NCBI GenBank assembly: GCA_025458905.1
Contig: JALORN010000006.1
Span: forward strand, 18,090 to 82,089
Direction: 5' to 3'
From: Steroidobacteraceae bacterium
GTDB taxonomy: Bacteria > Pseudomonadota > Gammaproteobacteria > Steroidobacterales > Steroidobacteraceae
Length of the DNA: 64,000 nt
This document shows positions 25,017-33,043 of this stretch, piece after piece. Below the pieces are notes generated by a model. It ran no database searches. It was not told the DNA's origin and was given only the letters and a program-made list of their open reading frames with translations. Positions within the stretch are counted from its first letter, which is position 1; every line of letters begins with the position of its first letter. The position numbers and the translations under genes were made by a program.

Positions 25017-27749
25017 ATGCCGCGCGCGCTGCTCGTCTTCTCGCACCTTCGATGGAACTTCGTCTACCAGCGTCCGCAGCACCTCGTCAGTCGGCTCGGC
25101 CGGCACTACCGGACCTGGTTCGTCGAGGAGCCGGTGGAGCACGAGGGGACGCCGCACCTGCGCACCGCCGAGGTCGCGCCGAACGTCGTGGTGTGCCGGC
25201 CGCACCTGCCCGGCCCGGCGCGCGGCTTCCACGAGGATCACCTCGAAGGGCTGCGCCCGCTGCTGCAGAGGCTGGTCGAGGAGGAAGTGCCGCCGCAGTA
25301 CGCGGCCTGGTTCTACACCCCGATGGCGCTGCCGCTGCTCGACGTGCTGCGGCCCGAGCGCGTGGTCTACGACTGCATGGACGAGCTGTCGGCCTTCCTG
25401 GGCGCGCCGCGCGAGCTGGTGCAGCGCGAGCGTGCGCTGCTGCAGCGCGCCGACATGGTGTTCACCGGCGGCATCAGCCTGTACCGCTCGAAGCGCGAGC
25501 TGCACCCGGGCGTGCACTGCTTCCCGAGCTCGGTCGACGCCGCGCACTTCGCGCGGGCGCGCGACGGCGAGCCGGACGCGGCGGTGCGCGCGCTGCCCGG
25601 GCCGCGGCTCGGCTACTTCGGCGTGATCGACGAGCGCGTCGACCTCGGCCTGGTCGCCGCGCTCGCCGATGCCCACCCTGAGTGGAGCATCCTCATGGTC
25701 GGCCCGGTCGTGAAGATCGCCGAGGACAGCCTCCCGCGCCGCCCGAACATCCACTACCTCGGGCAGCGACCGTACGAGCAGCTGCCGGCGCTGGTGGCCG
25801 GCTGGGACGTCTGCCTGCTGCCGTTCGCGATGAACGACGCGACCCGCTACATCAGCCCCACCAAGACGCTCGAGTACATGGCTGCCGGCAGGCCGATCGT
25901 CGGCACGCCGGTGCCGGACGTGGTCGAGTCGCACGGCGACATCGTGCGCATCGCGTCCACGCCCGCCGGGTTCGTGTCCGCGTGCGAGGCCGCGCTCGCC
26001 GAGACGCCGCGAGAGCGCGAGCGGCGCGAGCGCGCGATGAGCCGCCGCGTCGCGACGACGTCCTGGGACGCGACCGCCGAGCGCATGCGCAGCCTGCTGG
26101 AGTCGGGCGGTGCCGCGGGCGGCGTCGCGGAAGTCGCCGCCGCGGCGCGCGACGAGAAGGTCGCAGCGTTCCCGGCCGCGGAGTCGCGACCGCGTCCCGC
26201 CGCGGCGGGCGGCCGCGGCGCGCCGTCGCGCGCCGGCCAGGGTGCCGCGGCGGCGGTCCCGGAGTACGACGCAGTGGTGATCGGCGCGGGGCCGACCGGG
26301 CTCAGCGCCGCCTACCACATCGGTGCCGGCAGCCTGCTGCTCGACGCCAACGAGACCATCGGCGGGTGGTGCCGCTCGATCCGCGACCGCGGCTTCACGT
26401 TCGACTACGCCGGCCACATCATGTTCTCGAACGACCCCTACGTTCACCAGATGTACCGGCGGCTGCTCGGCGACAATGTGCACTGGCAGAACCGCGAGGC
26501 GTGGATCTACAGCAAGGGCGTCTATACGCGCTACCCGTTCCAGGGCGCGCTCTACGGCCTGCCCGCCGACGTGCTGAAGGAGTGCATCGTCGGCGCCATC
26601 GAGGCGCGGTACGGCAGTCTAGGCGAGCCGCCGCCCCCGTCGCGTCCGGCTGCCGCCGCGCCGGCCAGCAGCTCGACCTGCGTCGGCAAGGCCGAATCGA
26701 TCACCGACTGCTGCGCTGATGGGGTCGCCGAAGGCACCGTGCCGCTGGTCGCGGCCGAGCGCGTGCCGCGTGGCGCGGCAGCGCGTGGCGAACCGCAGAA
26801 CTTCGAGGAGTTCATCTACAAGGTCTGGGGCGCGGGCGTCGCCAAGCACTTCGCCATCCCCTACAACAGGAAGCTCTGGGCAGTGCCGCTCTCGGAGATG
26901 GAGACCTCGTGGCTCGGTGGGCGCGTGCCGCTGCCGAACCTGGAGGAGATGATCGACGGCGCACTGCGGCCGGTGCCGAAGCCGGTCGGCCCGAATGCGC
27001 GCTTCGGCTACCCGCTGCGCGGTGGCTTCCAGGCGCTGATGAACGGCTTCCTGCCGCTGCTCAAGGGCGAGCTGCAGCTGAACGCGCGCGTCGTGCAGGT
27101 CTCGCCGTCGCGGCGCGAGCTGCAGCTGGCCGACGGGCGCCGCTACCGCTACCGGCAGCTGGTCAGCACGGCGCCGCTGCCGGAGCTCGTGCGCATGTGT
27201 GGCGAGGAGGCGCCGCGCGAGGTGCTGGAGGCCGTGGGCCGCCTGCGCCACGTGTCGGTGCGCTGCGTGAACCTCGGCATCGCACGGCCCAACATCACCG
27301 AGAAGCACTGGATCTACTATCCCGAGGACACGGTGTTCCACCGCATCTTCGTGCAGGGCAACGCGAGCCCGCACTGCAACCCCCCGGGCGGGTTCGGCCT
27401 GACGTGCGAGATCACCTATGCGCCGACCAAGCCGCTGCCCTGCGACGGCGATGCGCTGATCGAGCGTTGCATCGAGGACTGCGTGCGCGTCGGGATGCTG
27501 CGGCCGGACGATGCGGTGATCGCGCGCAACCAGGTCGACATGCCCTATGCCTACGTGGTCTACGACCACGCGCGCAAGGCCAGCTTCGAGGTGGTCCGCG
27601 ACTGGCTGGCGCAGTACGACGTGATCCTCTCGGGTCGCTACAGCGAGTGGCAGTACTACAACTCCGACCACGCCTTCCTCGCCGGCAAGCAGGCGGCGGA
27701 CGCGGCACTCGGGCGCCTCGGGTCACAGGTGACGGTGGACGCCGGTTGA
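25017..27749 (+). CDS. Fusion: glycosyltransferase + UDP-galactopyranose mutase-like flavoprotein
   Basis: A 910-residue two-domain protein. Residues 1-~380 look like a GT-B glycosyltransferase (start LLVFSHLRWNFVYQRPQH; C-terminal lobe with SPTKTLEYMAAGRPIVGTPV). After an Ala/Arg/Pro-rich linker (~385-415) an FAD amine-oxidase/UGM-like domain begins with VVIGAGPTGLSAAYH (~residues 420-434) and continues with FDYAGHIMFSNDPYV, AIPYNRKLWAVPLSEM and GRYSEWQYYNSDHAFLAGKQ. A low-complexity insertion of about 58 residues (~537-594) with several Cys interrupts the flavin domain. ATG 25017 is chosen over an upstream GTG because the domain begins at residue 2. It probably makes and transfers a furanose-like sugar to a surface glycan. 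The next gene starts 4 bp later. Confidence 0.8.
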   Translation: MPRALLVFSHLRWNFVYQRPQHLVSRLGRHYRTWFVEEPVEHEGTPHLRTAEVAPNVVVCRPHLPGPARGFHEDHLEGLRPLLQRLVEEEVPPQYAAWFYTPMALPLLDVLRPERVVYDCMDELSAFLGAPRELVQRERALLQRADMVFTGGISLYRSKRELHPGVHCFPSSVDAAHFARARDGEPDAAVRALPGPRLGYFGVIDERVDLGLVAALADAHPEWSILMVGPVVKIAEDSLPRRPNIHYLGQRPYEQLPALVAGWDVCLLPFAMNDATRYISPTKTLEYMAAGRPIVGTPVPDVVESHGDIVRIASTPAGFVSACEAALAETPRERERRERAMSRRVATTSWDATAERMRSLLESGGAAGGVAEVAAAARDEKVAAFPAAESRPRPAAAGGRGAPSRAGQGAAAAVPEYDAVVIGAGPTGLSAAYHIGAGSLLLDANETIGGWCRSIRDRGFTFDYAGHIMFSNDPYVHQMYRRLLGDNVHWQNREAWIYSKGVYTRYPFQGALYGLPADVLKECIVGAIEARYGSLGEPPPPSRPAAAAPASSSTCVGKAESITDCCADGVAEGTVPLVAAERVPRGAAARGEPQNFEEFIYKVWGAGVAKHFAIPYNRKLWAVPLSEMETSWLGGRVPLPNLEEMIDGALRPVPKPVGPNARFGYPLRGGFQALMNGFLPLLKGELQLNARVVQVSPSRRELQLADGRRYRYRQLVSTAPLPELVRMCGEEAPREVLEAVGRLRHVSVRCVNLGIARPNITEKHWIYYPEDTVFHRIFVQGNASPHCNPPGGFGLTCEITYAPTKPLPCDGDALIERCIEDCVRVGMLRPDDAVIARNQVDMPYAYVVYDHARKASFEVVRDWLAQYDVILSGRYSEWQYYNSDHAFLAGKQAADAALGRLGSQVTVDAG

Positions 27750-27753
27750 CCCG

Positions 27754-29952
27754 ATGACGGCGTCGCGCGGCGCGGGTCTCGAGGTCTGGGGCGGCGTCGA
27801 GTGCACGATCAACCGCGTCGGCGATCGCTACCAGAGCCAGGTCGCGCTGAGCGGCCACGACCGGCGCATCGAGGACCTCGAGCGCTTCGCGGCACTCGGC
27901 CTGCGTGCCATCCGCTATCCAGTGCTGTGGGAACACGTCGCGCCGGCGGGCGACCCCGGGGACGCGGACTGGACCTGGGCGCATCGACGGCTCGGGCGGC
28001 TGCGACAGCTCGGCCTCGAGCCGATCGTCGGGCTGGTGCACCACGGCAGCGGGCCGCGCCACACGCACCTGCTCGACGCGGGCTTCGTCCACGGGCTCGC
28101 GCGCTATGCCGGCGAGGTCGCGCGGCGCTTCCCGTGGCTGCGTCGCTTCACGCCGGTGAACGAGCCGCTGACCACGGCGCGCTTCGCCGGGGCCTACGGC
28201 CTGTGGTATCCGCACGGTCGCGACGATGCGTCGTTCGTCTGTGCGCTGCTCACCCAGTGCCAGGCGATCGTGGCGGCGATGCGCGCGATCCGGCGCGAGA
28301 TCCCGGGCGCCGAGCTCGTGCAGACCGACGACCTCGGGCGGGTCTCGAGCACGCCGCGACTCGCCTACCAGGCGCGCTTCGAGAACGAGCGTCGCTGGCT
28401 CGGCTGGGACCTGCTGGCCGGGCGCGTCGACCGCCACCACCCACTGTGGCGCTACCTCGTGAAGCACGGCGCCTCGCCCGCGGAACTGCAGGCGCTGTGC
28501 GACCAGCCCTGTCCCCCCGACCTGGTCGGCATCAACCACTACGTCACCAGCGACCGCTGGCTCGACGACCGGCTCGAGCGCTACCCGGACGAGCTGCACG
28601 GCGGCAACGGCCGCGACCGCTACGTCGACGTCGAGGCGGTGCGCGTGTCGCCGGAGCCGGCCCGCGGCTTCGCGGGTCCGTTGCGGGAGGCGTGGGAGCG
28701 CTATCGCCTGCCGCTCGCCATCACCGAGGTGCACCTCGGCTGCTCCCGCGAGGAGCAGCTGCGCTGGTTCCTCCAGGCCTGGAACGCCGCCCGGCAGGCG
28801 CGCGCCGCGGGCGTCGACGTGCGCGCGGTGACGGCATGGTCGCTGCTCGGCAGCTTCGACTGGAACACGCTGCTGACCCGCTTCTCCGGTCACTATGAAC
28901 CTGGCGTGTTCGACGTGCGCAGCGGCGAGCCGCGTCCCACCGCGCTGGCGAGGCTGGTCGGGGCGCTCGCGCGGGACGCGGAACCGCCGCCGTCGGCCTG
29001 TTCGGGCGGGGCCGGGTGGTGGCAGCGCCCGATCCGGCTGCTGCCGAGCGCGCGCCACCCGGCGGGCGAGGTGCCCACGCTTGCCGCGGCGGGCGCGCCG
29101 CCGCTGCTGGTCACCGGCGCGACCGGCACGCTCGGTCGCGCGTTCGGGCGCCTCTGCGAGGTCCGCGGCCTCGGCTGTCGCCTGCTGCGTCGCAGCGACA
29201 TGGACATCGGCGACCCGCAGTCGGTCGCCGCGGCGCTCGATGCGGCGCGACCCTGGGCCGTGGTCAACGCCGCCGGCTACGTGCGCGTCGACGATGCCGA
29301 GTCCGACGGCGAGCGCTGCGAGCGCGAGAACGCCGCCGGGCCACGCCATCTCGCGCTCGCCTGCGCGGCACGCGGCATCCCGCTGGTGACCTTCTCGTCC
29401 GACCTGGTGTTCGACGGACGCAGTACCCGGCCCTACCTCGAGCACGACCCGGTCGCGCCGCTGAACGCCTACGGCCGCAGCAAGGCACGGGCAGAGGCTG
29501 CGGTGCTGGCGAGCCATCCCGGGGCGCTGGTGGTGCGCACCAGCGCCTTCTTCGGACCCTGGGACGCCTACAACTTCCTGACGCGCGCGATCCGCACCCT
29601 GCGCGACGGTGGCGAACTGGCGGCCGCGGACGACCTCGTGGTCTCGCCGACCTACGTCCCGGACCTGGTGAACGCCTGTCTCGACCTGCTGATCGATGGC
29701 GCGAACGGCATCTGGCACCTCGCCAACCCCGGCAGCGTCACCTGGTACGAGTTCGCCCGTCGTGCCGCGCGGCTGCTGGAGGTGCCGACCGGCCGCCTGC
29801 ATGCCGTCGGCCACCGGCAGTTCGGCTGGGCCGCGCCGCGTCCGCAGTACGTGCCGCTCGGCAGCGGCCGCGGATCGCTGTTGCCGCCCCTCGAGCAGGC
29901 GCTCGAGCGCTACGTGCAGGCGCACGCCGCGGCGCTGGTAGCCGCGGCCTGA
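27754..29952 (+). CDS. Fusion: GH1-like glycosidase + RmlD-like dTDP-4-dehydrorhamnose reductase
   Basis: A 732-residue bifunctional-looking protein. Residues 1-~415 form a GH1-type TIM barrel with acid/base Glu137 in FTPVNEP and a candidate nucleophile Glu325 in LAITEVH (instead of the usual ITENG). Residues ~450-725 form an RmlD-type extended SDR with LLVTGATGTLGRAFG (451-465), the VVNAAGYVRVDDAE motif and the Tyr573/Lys577 pair in AYGRSK. Both halves appear intact. Because it directly follows the glycosyltransferase-mutase fusion, a role in making or remodelling a deoxysugar-containing glycan is reasonable. The GH1 half may transfer rather than hydrolyse; this is inference. Confidence 0.8.
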   Translation: MTASRGAGLEVWGGVECTINRVGDRYQSQVALSGHDRRIEDLERFAALGLRAIRYPVLWEHVAPAGDPGDADWTWAHRRLGRLRQLGLEPIVGLVHHGSGPRHTHLLDAGFVHGLARYAGEVARRFPWLRRFTPVNEPLTTARFAGAYGLWYPHGRDDASFVCALLTQCQAIVAAMRAIRREIPGAELVQTDDLGRVSSTPRLAYQARFENERRWLGWDLLAGRVDRHHPLWRYLVKHGASPAELQALCDQPCPPDLVGINHYVTSDRWLDDRLERYPDELHGGNGRDRYVDVEAVRVSPEPARGFAGPLREAWERYRLPLAITEVHLGCSREEQLRWFLQAWNAARQARAAGVDVRAVTAWSLLGSFDWNTLLTRFSGHYEPGVFDVRSGEPRPTALARLVGALARDAEPPPSACSGGAGWWQRPIRLLPSARHPAGEVPTLAAAGAPPLLVTGATGTLGRAFGRLCEVRGLGCRLLRRSDMDIGDPQSVAAALDAARPWAVVNAAGYVRVDDAESDGERCERENAAGPRHLALACAARGIPLVTFSSDLVFDGRSTRPYLEHDPVAPLNAYGRSKARAEAAVLASHPGALVVRTSAFFGPWDAYNFLTRAIRTLRDGGELAAADDLVVSPTYVPDLVNACLDLLIDGANGIWHLANPGSVTWYEFARRAARLLEVPTGRLHAVGHRQFGWAAPRPQYVPLGSGRGSLLPPLEQALERYVQAHAAALVAAA

Positions 29953-30084
29953 CCGCTGTCGGCATCCGCCTACGATCGGGGAGCGACTGTGCCTATGTGC
30001 GTGCGCCGGGTCACGCAGCAAGATCTGCCTCCGCGACCCCGCGCCCGCATCGACCCCGTGTGCGCATCGATCCGAGGAGCCGAG

Positions 30085-30288
30085 ATGGACCAGAACTCCC
30101 GACCCACCCAGCGTGATGCCCACCTCGATGCCGCCCGTCGCTTCGGCGAACGCGCCAAGGCCTGTGCGCAATGGCGGCGCAGCGGCCTCCGGATCGAGTT
30201 GCTGCGGCCGGGCACGGCGCTCCCCGGGCCGGGCGAGGTCCGCCAGTCCCCCGGCACGGCGACGCGCGACAGCCGCTCGCACGCCTGA
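30085..30288 (+). CDS. Small hypothetical protein
   Basis: A 67-residue, Arg-rich polar protein that I do not recognise. ATG 30085 has GAGGAG at 30073-30078, with a leader similar to that of the small gene at 17679. Residues 1-35 (TQRDAHLDAARRFGERAKA) could form a charged helix and the tail is Pro/Gly/Ser-rich. There is no membrane segment. The frame overlaps no recognised gene. It lies between the GH1-RmlD fusion and a GIY-YIG-like gene, and could be expressed alone. Confidence 0.4.
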   Translation: MDQNSRPTQRDAHLDAARRFGERAKACAQWRRSGLRIELLRPGTALPGPGEVRQSPGTATRDSRSHA

Positions 30289-30336
30289 CGCCGCGGCCGG
30301 CCGGCCGACGGCTGCGGCCGTCCCGGGTAGTACAGT

Positions 30337-30367
30337 GCTCCCCGGCGGATGGCATCCGCCGGGGAGC
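30337..30367 (+). promoter_or_regulatory. Perfect 14-bp hairpin covering a ribosome binding site
   Basis: A stem of 14 perfect base pairs (30337-30350 with 30354-30367) closes the 3-base loop GGC. The 3' arm contains GGGGAG (30361-30366), the evident ribosome site for the ATG at 30374. The hairpin would therefore block translation of that gene when folded, or act as a terminator for transcripts from the left. No U-tract is present. Confidence 0.5.
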
Positions 30368-30373
30368 CTTCAC

Positions 30374-30946
30374 ATGGGGCGGCAACCGCCGTCTTCGCCT
30401 CAGGCGCGCCCGCTGCGGGCGACATCGCAGTCATCGATCACGCAGGCGTTCGAGGCCGCGCTGGCCGCCGGCGACGGCGAGTCGGCGGCGCACTGCGTGC
30501 ACGAGCTCTGGATGCGTGGCGAGTTCGCCAGCCTCGTCGAGGCCCGCCTCGTCCGCCTCTGGGCGGCCTGCGGGCCGAGCGTGCCCGAGTGGCTGCCGAT
30601 GCAGTACATCGACTGGCTGCCGACCGCGTACGAGGTGGCCGCGCGCTTCCGCCCGGCGGCCCGCGGGCGCCACAACGTCTACCTCGTGCTGCTCGACTTC
30701 GCCGACCGCCGCGGCGATCCGCACGGCGTCTACGTGGGAATGAGCCACTACCTGCCCGCGCAGCGCTTCGACCAGCACAAGGCGGGCATCCGGGCATCGG
30801 GCAGCGTGCTGAAGCGGGGCCTCGAGGTCCTGCACGGGCCGACGCTGCACCTGCAGCGCGTGTCCCGCGCCGAGGCGCTGCGCATCGAGGCCGGACTGGC
30901 GGCCGCGCTGGAGGCGGCCGGGCTCGTGGTAGAGGGCGGTCACTGA
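30374..30946 (+). CDS. GIY-YIG nuclease-like protein
   Basis: A 190-residue protein with a polar helical N-terminal half. The C-terminal part resembles the GIY-YIG fold: VYLVLLDFADRRGDPHGVYV, then GMSHYLPAQRFDQHKAG with Arg and His at the expected helix, and a late Glu in ALRIEAGLAAALE. The signature is loose (YLVLL...VYVG), so nuclease activity is uncertain. ATG 30374 is chosen because it follows GGGGAG; the upstream open frame is low-complexity. Its ribosome site lies inside a perfect hairpin. The 3' end overlaps the convergent MAPEG gene by 7 bp. Confidence 0.55.
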   Translation: MGRQPPSSPQARPLRATSQSSITQAFEAALAAGDGESAAHCVHELWMRGEFASLVEARLVRLWAACGPSVPEWLPMQYIDWLPTAYEVAARFRPAARGRHNVYLVLLDFADRRGDPHGVYVGMSHYLPAQRFDQHKAGIRASGSVLKRGLEVLHGPTLHLQRVSRAEALRIEAGLAAALEAAGLVVEGGH

Positions 30947-31353
30947 AGCAGGTGCGCCGCCGCGACGAGCCAGGACGCGGCCAGCACCAGGGTGCTCGCC
31001 GCGAACGCGAGGAACCGGTGGCGCACGTGGTTCGAGCCGAGGTGGATCGCCGAGTGCAGCGTCCGCAGCGTGACGTAGCCCCACGCGAGCGCCACCGACG
31101 GCGCCGTCGCGGTGCCGGTCGCGGCCACCAGCAGGCAGAGCGCGTAGAAGAGCACCGGCATCTCCAGCAGGTTCGAGTAGTTGTCCGCGGCCGCGACGTC
31201 CTCGAGCCGTGCGCGCCCGCGCGAGGTCGCGAGATCGCGCAGCGCGATGCGTCGCGCGCGGATCTCGGCGATCCTGCGCCGGAACGCCTCGACCGCGACG
31301 GCGAAGGTCAGCGCGGCCATCGCGAACATCGGCCAGAGCATTTCCCGCGACAT
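30940..31353 (-). CDS. MAPEG family membrane protein
   Basis: A 137-residue integral membrane protein with four predicted helices. The segment DVAAADNYSNLLEMPVLFYAL is the MAPEG hallmark (here with N, E and P in order), followed by VTLRTLHSAIHLGSNHVRHR. MAPEG proteins include glutathione-dependent transferases and related membrane enzymes of eicosanoid and glutathione metabolism; bacterial members are mostly uncharacterised. Start ATG at 31353. It is transcribed divergently from the LysR gene at 31473, which may regulate it. Confidence 0.82.
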   Translation of the reverse strand: MSREMLWPMFAMAALTFAVAVEAFRRRIAEIRARRIALRDLATSRGRARLEDVAAADNYSNLLEMPVLFYALCLLVAATGTATAPSVALAWGYVTLRTLHSAIHLGSNHVRHRFLAFAASTLVLAASWLVAAAHLLQ

Positions 31354-31460
31354 CGATTCCGCCTCCCTCCGCGTGGCAGCCGGTCGCCACACGGGCCATG
31401 CTCGGGCCGCCGGCCGGCGCCGGCAAGCGCGCCGACTTGAAAGGACTGTTCAGCGGGTGT

Positions 31461-31483
31461 AAACGATCCAAGATGGATCGTTT
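31461..31483. promoter_or_regulatory. Perfect 10-bp palindrome over the LysR start codon
   Basis: AAACGATCCA (31461-31470) and TGGATCGTTT (31474-31483) form an exact inverted repeat around AGA, so the A of the LysR ATG (31473) is in the spacer. It could be an autoregulatory operator blocking the gene's own expression, or an mRNA hairpin occluding initiation. The repeat is unusually A/T-rich for this DNA. Confidence 0.45.
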
Positions 31484-32396
31484 CGACCAGCTCCGCACCT
31501 TCGTGCGCGTCGCCGACCTCGGCAGCTTCTCGCGCGCCGCCGACGACCTGGAGCGCTCGCGGGCGCTGGTGAGCCAGCAGGTCGCGGCGCTCGAGCGCAG
31601 GCTGGGCGCCCGGCTGCTCAACCGCACCACGCGCCGCGTGGGGCTCACCGGCGAGGGCGTCGAGTACCTGCAGCGCGTGCGGCGCATCCTCGCCGAGGTC
31701 GAGGCCGCCGACGAGGCGATCATGCTGACGCGCGAGCGGCCCCAGGGCCGGCTGCGGGTCGACGTCCCGACCGCGTTCGGCCGCCACCTGCTGATCCCGG
31801 CGCTGCCGGCGTTCACGCGCCAGTACCCGCAGCTGACGCTCGAGGTGCAGCTCGACAACCGCGTCGTCGACCTCGTCGCCGCCGGGGTCGACGTCGCGCT
31901 GCGCGTCGGCCCGGTGGGGCAGGGCGGGCTCGTGGCGCGCCGCATCGCGACCATGCGCCTGCTCACCTGCGCCTCGCCCGGCTACCTCGCGCAGGCCGGC
32001 GTGCCGCGTTCGATCGAGGAGCTGCGCGGGCACCGCTGCATCGGCGTGCTGTCGCCGCAGACCGGCCGGATGCGCGACTGGGTGTTCCAGCGCGGCCGCT
32101 CGCGGCTGCGGCTGCGGCCCGCGTGCGCGCTGTCGTTCAACCTGCCGGAGGCGGTGATCTCCGCGGGCATCGCCGACGGCGGCGTGCTGCAGACCGTCGA
32201 CCTGCTGGTGGGCGGGGCGATCGCCTCCGGGCGGCTGCGCCAGGTGCTGCCCGAGCATGCCGCCGACGGCCCGCCGATCTCGGTGGTCTGCCTTCCGGCC
32301 GCCCGGCACTCGGCGAAGGTGCGCGTGTTCTCCGACTTCGCCGCGCGCCTGCTGCGCGACTGGAGCCAGCGCATGCATGCCCGGCCCGGCGCCTGA
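31473..32396 (+). CDS. LysR family transcriptional regulator
   Basis: A 307-residue LysR-type regulator of the DsdC/AaeR-like subgroup. The helix-turn-helix is at residues 1-60 (MDRFDQLRTFVRVADLGSFS, RALVSQQVAALERRLGARLL) followed by RTTRRVGLTGEG and an effector domain from about residue 90. ATG 31473 is chosen because the HTH begins there in the family; a longer in-frame N-terminus is low-complexity and antisense to MAPEG. A perfect palindrome spans the start codon. It is divergent from the MAPEG gene. The inducer is unknown. Confidence 0.9.
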   Translation: MDRFDQLRTFVRVADLGSFSRAADDLERSRALVSQQVAALERRLGARLLNRTTRRVGLTGEGVEYLQRVRRILAEVEAADEAIMLTRERPQGRLRVDVPTAFGRHLLIPALPAFTRQYPQLTLEVQLDNRVVDLVAAGVDVALRVGPVGQGGLVARRIATMRLLTCASPGYLAQAGVPRSIEELRGHRCIGVLSPQTGRMRDWVFQRGRSRLRLRPACALSFNLPEAVISAGIADGGVLQTVDLLVGGAIASGRLRQVLPEHAADGPPISVVCLPAARHSAKVRVFSDFAARLLRDWSQRMHARPGA

Positions 32397-32423
32397 GCGC
32401 CCCACGTTCGACGGAGCCCCCGG

Positions 32424-32978
32424 ATGATCTACACCCTCGGCGAGCGTCGTGCGGACATCGCACCCGGCTGCTACGTCGCGCCCTCGGCGCAGCTGATCGG
32501 CAGCGTGCGGCTCGCGCCGGGCGCCAGCGTCTGGTTCAACGTCGTGATCCGCGGCGACACCGACTGGATCGAGGTGGGCGAGGGCAGCAACGTGCAGGAT
32601 GGCACCGTGATCCACACCGACCCGGGCGTGCCGGTGCGCATCGGTGCGGACGTCACGATCGGGCACAAGGCGTTCCTTCACGGCTGCAGCGTCGGCGACG
32701 GCAGCATGATCGCCAACGGCGCCATGGTGCTCGACGGCGCGCGCATCGGGCAGCGCTGCCTGGTCGCCGCCGGCGCGCTGGTGCCGCCGGGCAAGCAGAT
32801 CCCCGACGGGACGGTGGTGATGGGCGCGCCCTGCAGGGCGGTCCGCGAGGTCACCGAACGCGACCTCGCGATGCTCGCCCGTGCCGCCGCCGCGTATCGC
32901 GCCCGGCTCGACCTCTATGCCGGCCAGCTGTCGCCCGACCCGCGCTTCGGCCCGCCCGGCGGCGCGGCACCGGGCTGA
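32424..32978 (+). CDS. Gamma-carbonic anhydrase family protein (YrdA-like)
   Basis: A 184-residue left-handed beta-helix (hexapeptide repeat) protein. Repeats run from about residue 10 to 150. The zinc-ligand histidines are seen in GTVIHTD and IGHKAFLHG, and NVVIRGD is family-typical. Members are gamma-carbonic anhydrases or related metal-binding trimers; many bacterial ones have no shown CA activity. It lies 65 bp upstream of bchI on the same strand and could share a transcript with the Mg-chelatase genes, although a promoter for bchI in the gap is possible (a TAGAAT -10-like element lies at 33011-33016). Confidence 0.85.
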   Translation: MIYTLGERRADIAPGCYVAPSAQLIGSVRLAPGASVWFNVVIRGDTDWIEVGEGSNVQDGTVIHTDPGVPVRIGADVTIGHKAFLHGCSVGDGSMIANGAMVLDGARIGQRCLVAAGALVPPGKQIPDGTVVMGAPCRAVREVTERDLAMLARAAAAYRARLDLYAGQLSPDPRFGPPGGAAPG

Positions 32979-33043
32979 ACCGCCGCAGCGGCCACGTTGC
33001 CATGAACCGCTAGAATCCGCCGACCCGCAGGAGCGCCGCGCGC

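Noticed and set aside
30113..30373. N-terminal extension of the GIY-YIG-like protein
   Set aside because: It is Arg/Pro/Ala-rich, overlaps the small gene at 30085 and crosses a perfect hairpin. ATG 30374 has a clear ribosome site.
33011..33016. TAGAAT as a -10 box for bchI
   Set aside because: No matching -35 hexamer is present at 16-18 bp, so it is mentioned under the gene only.
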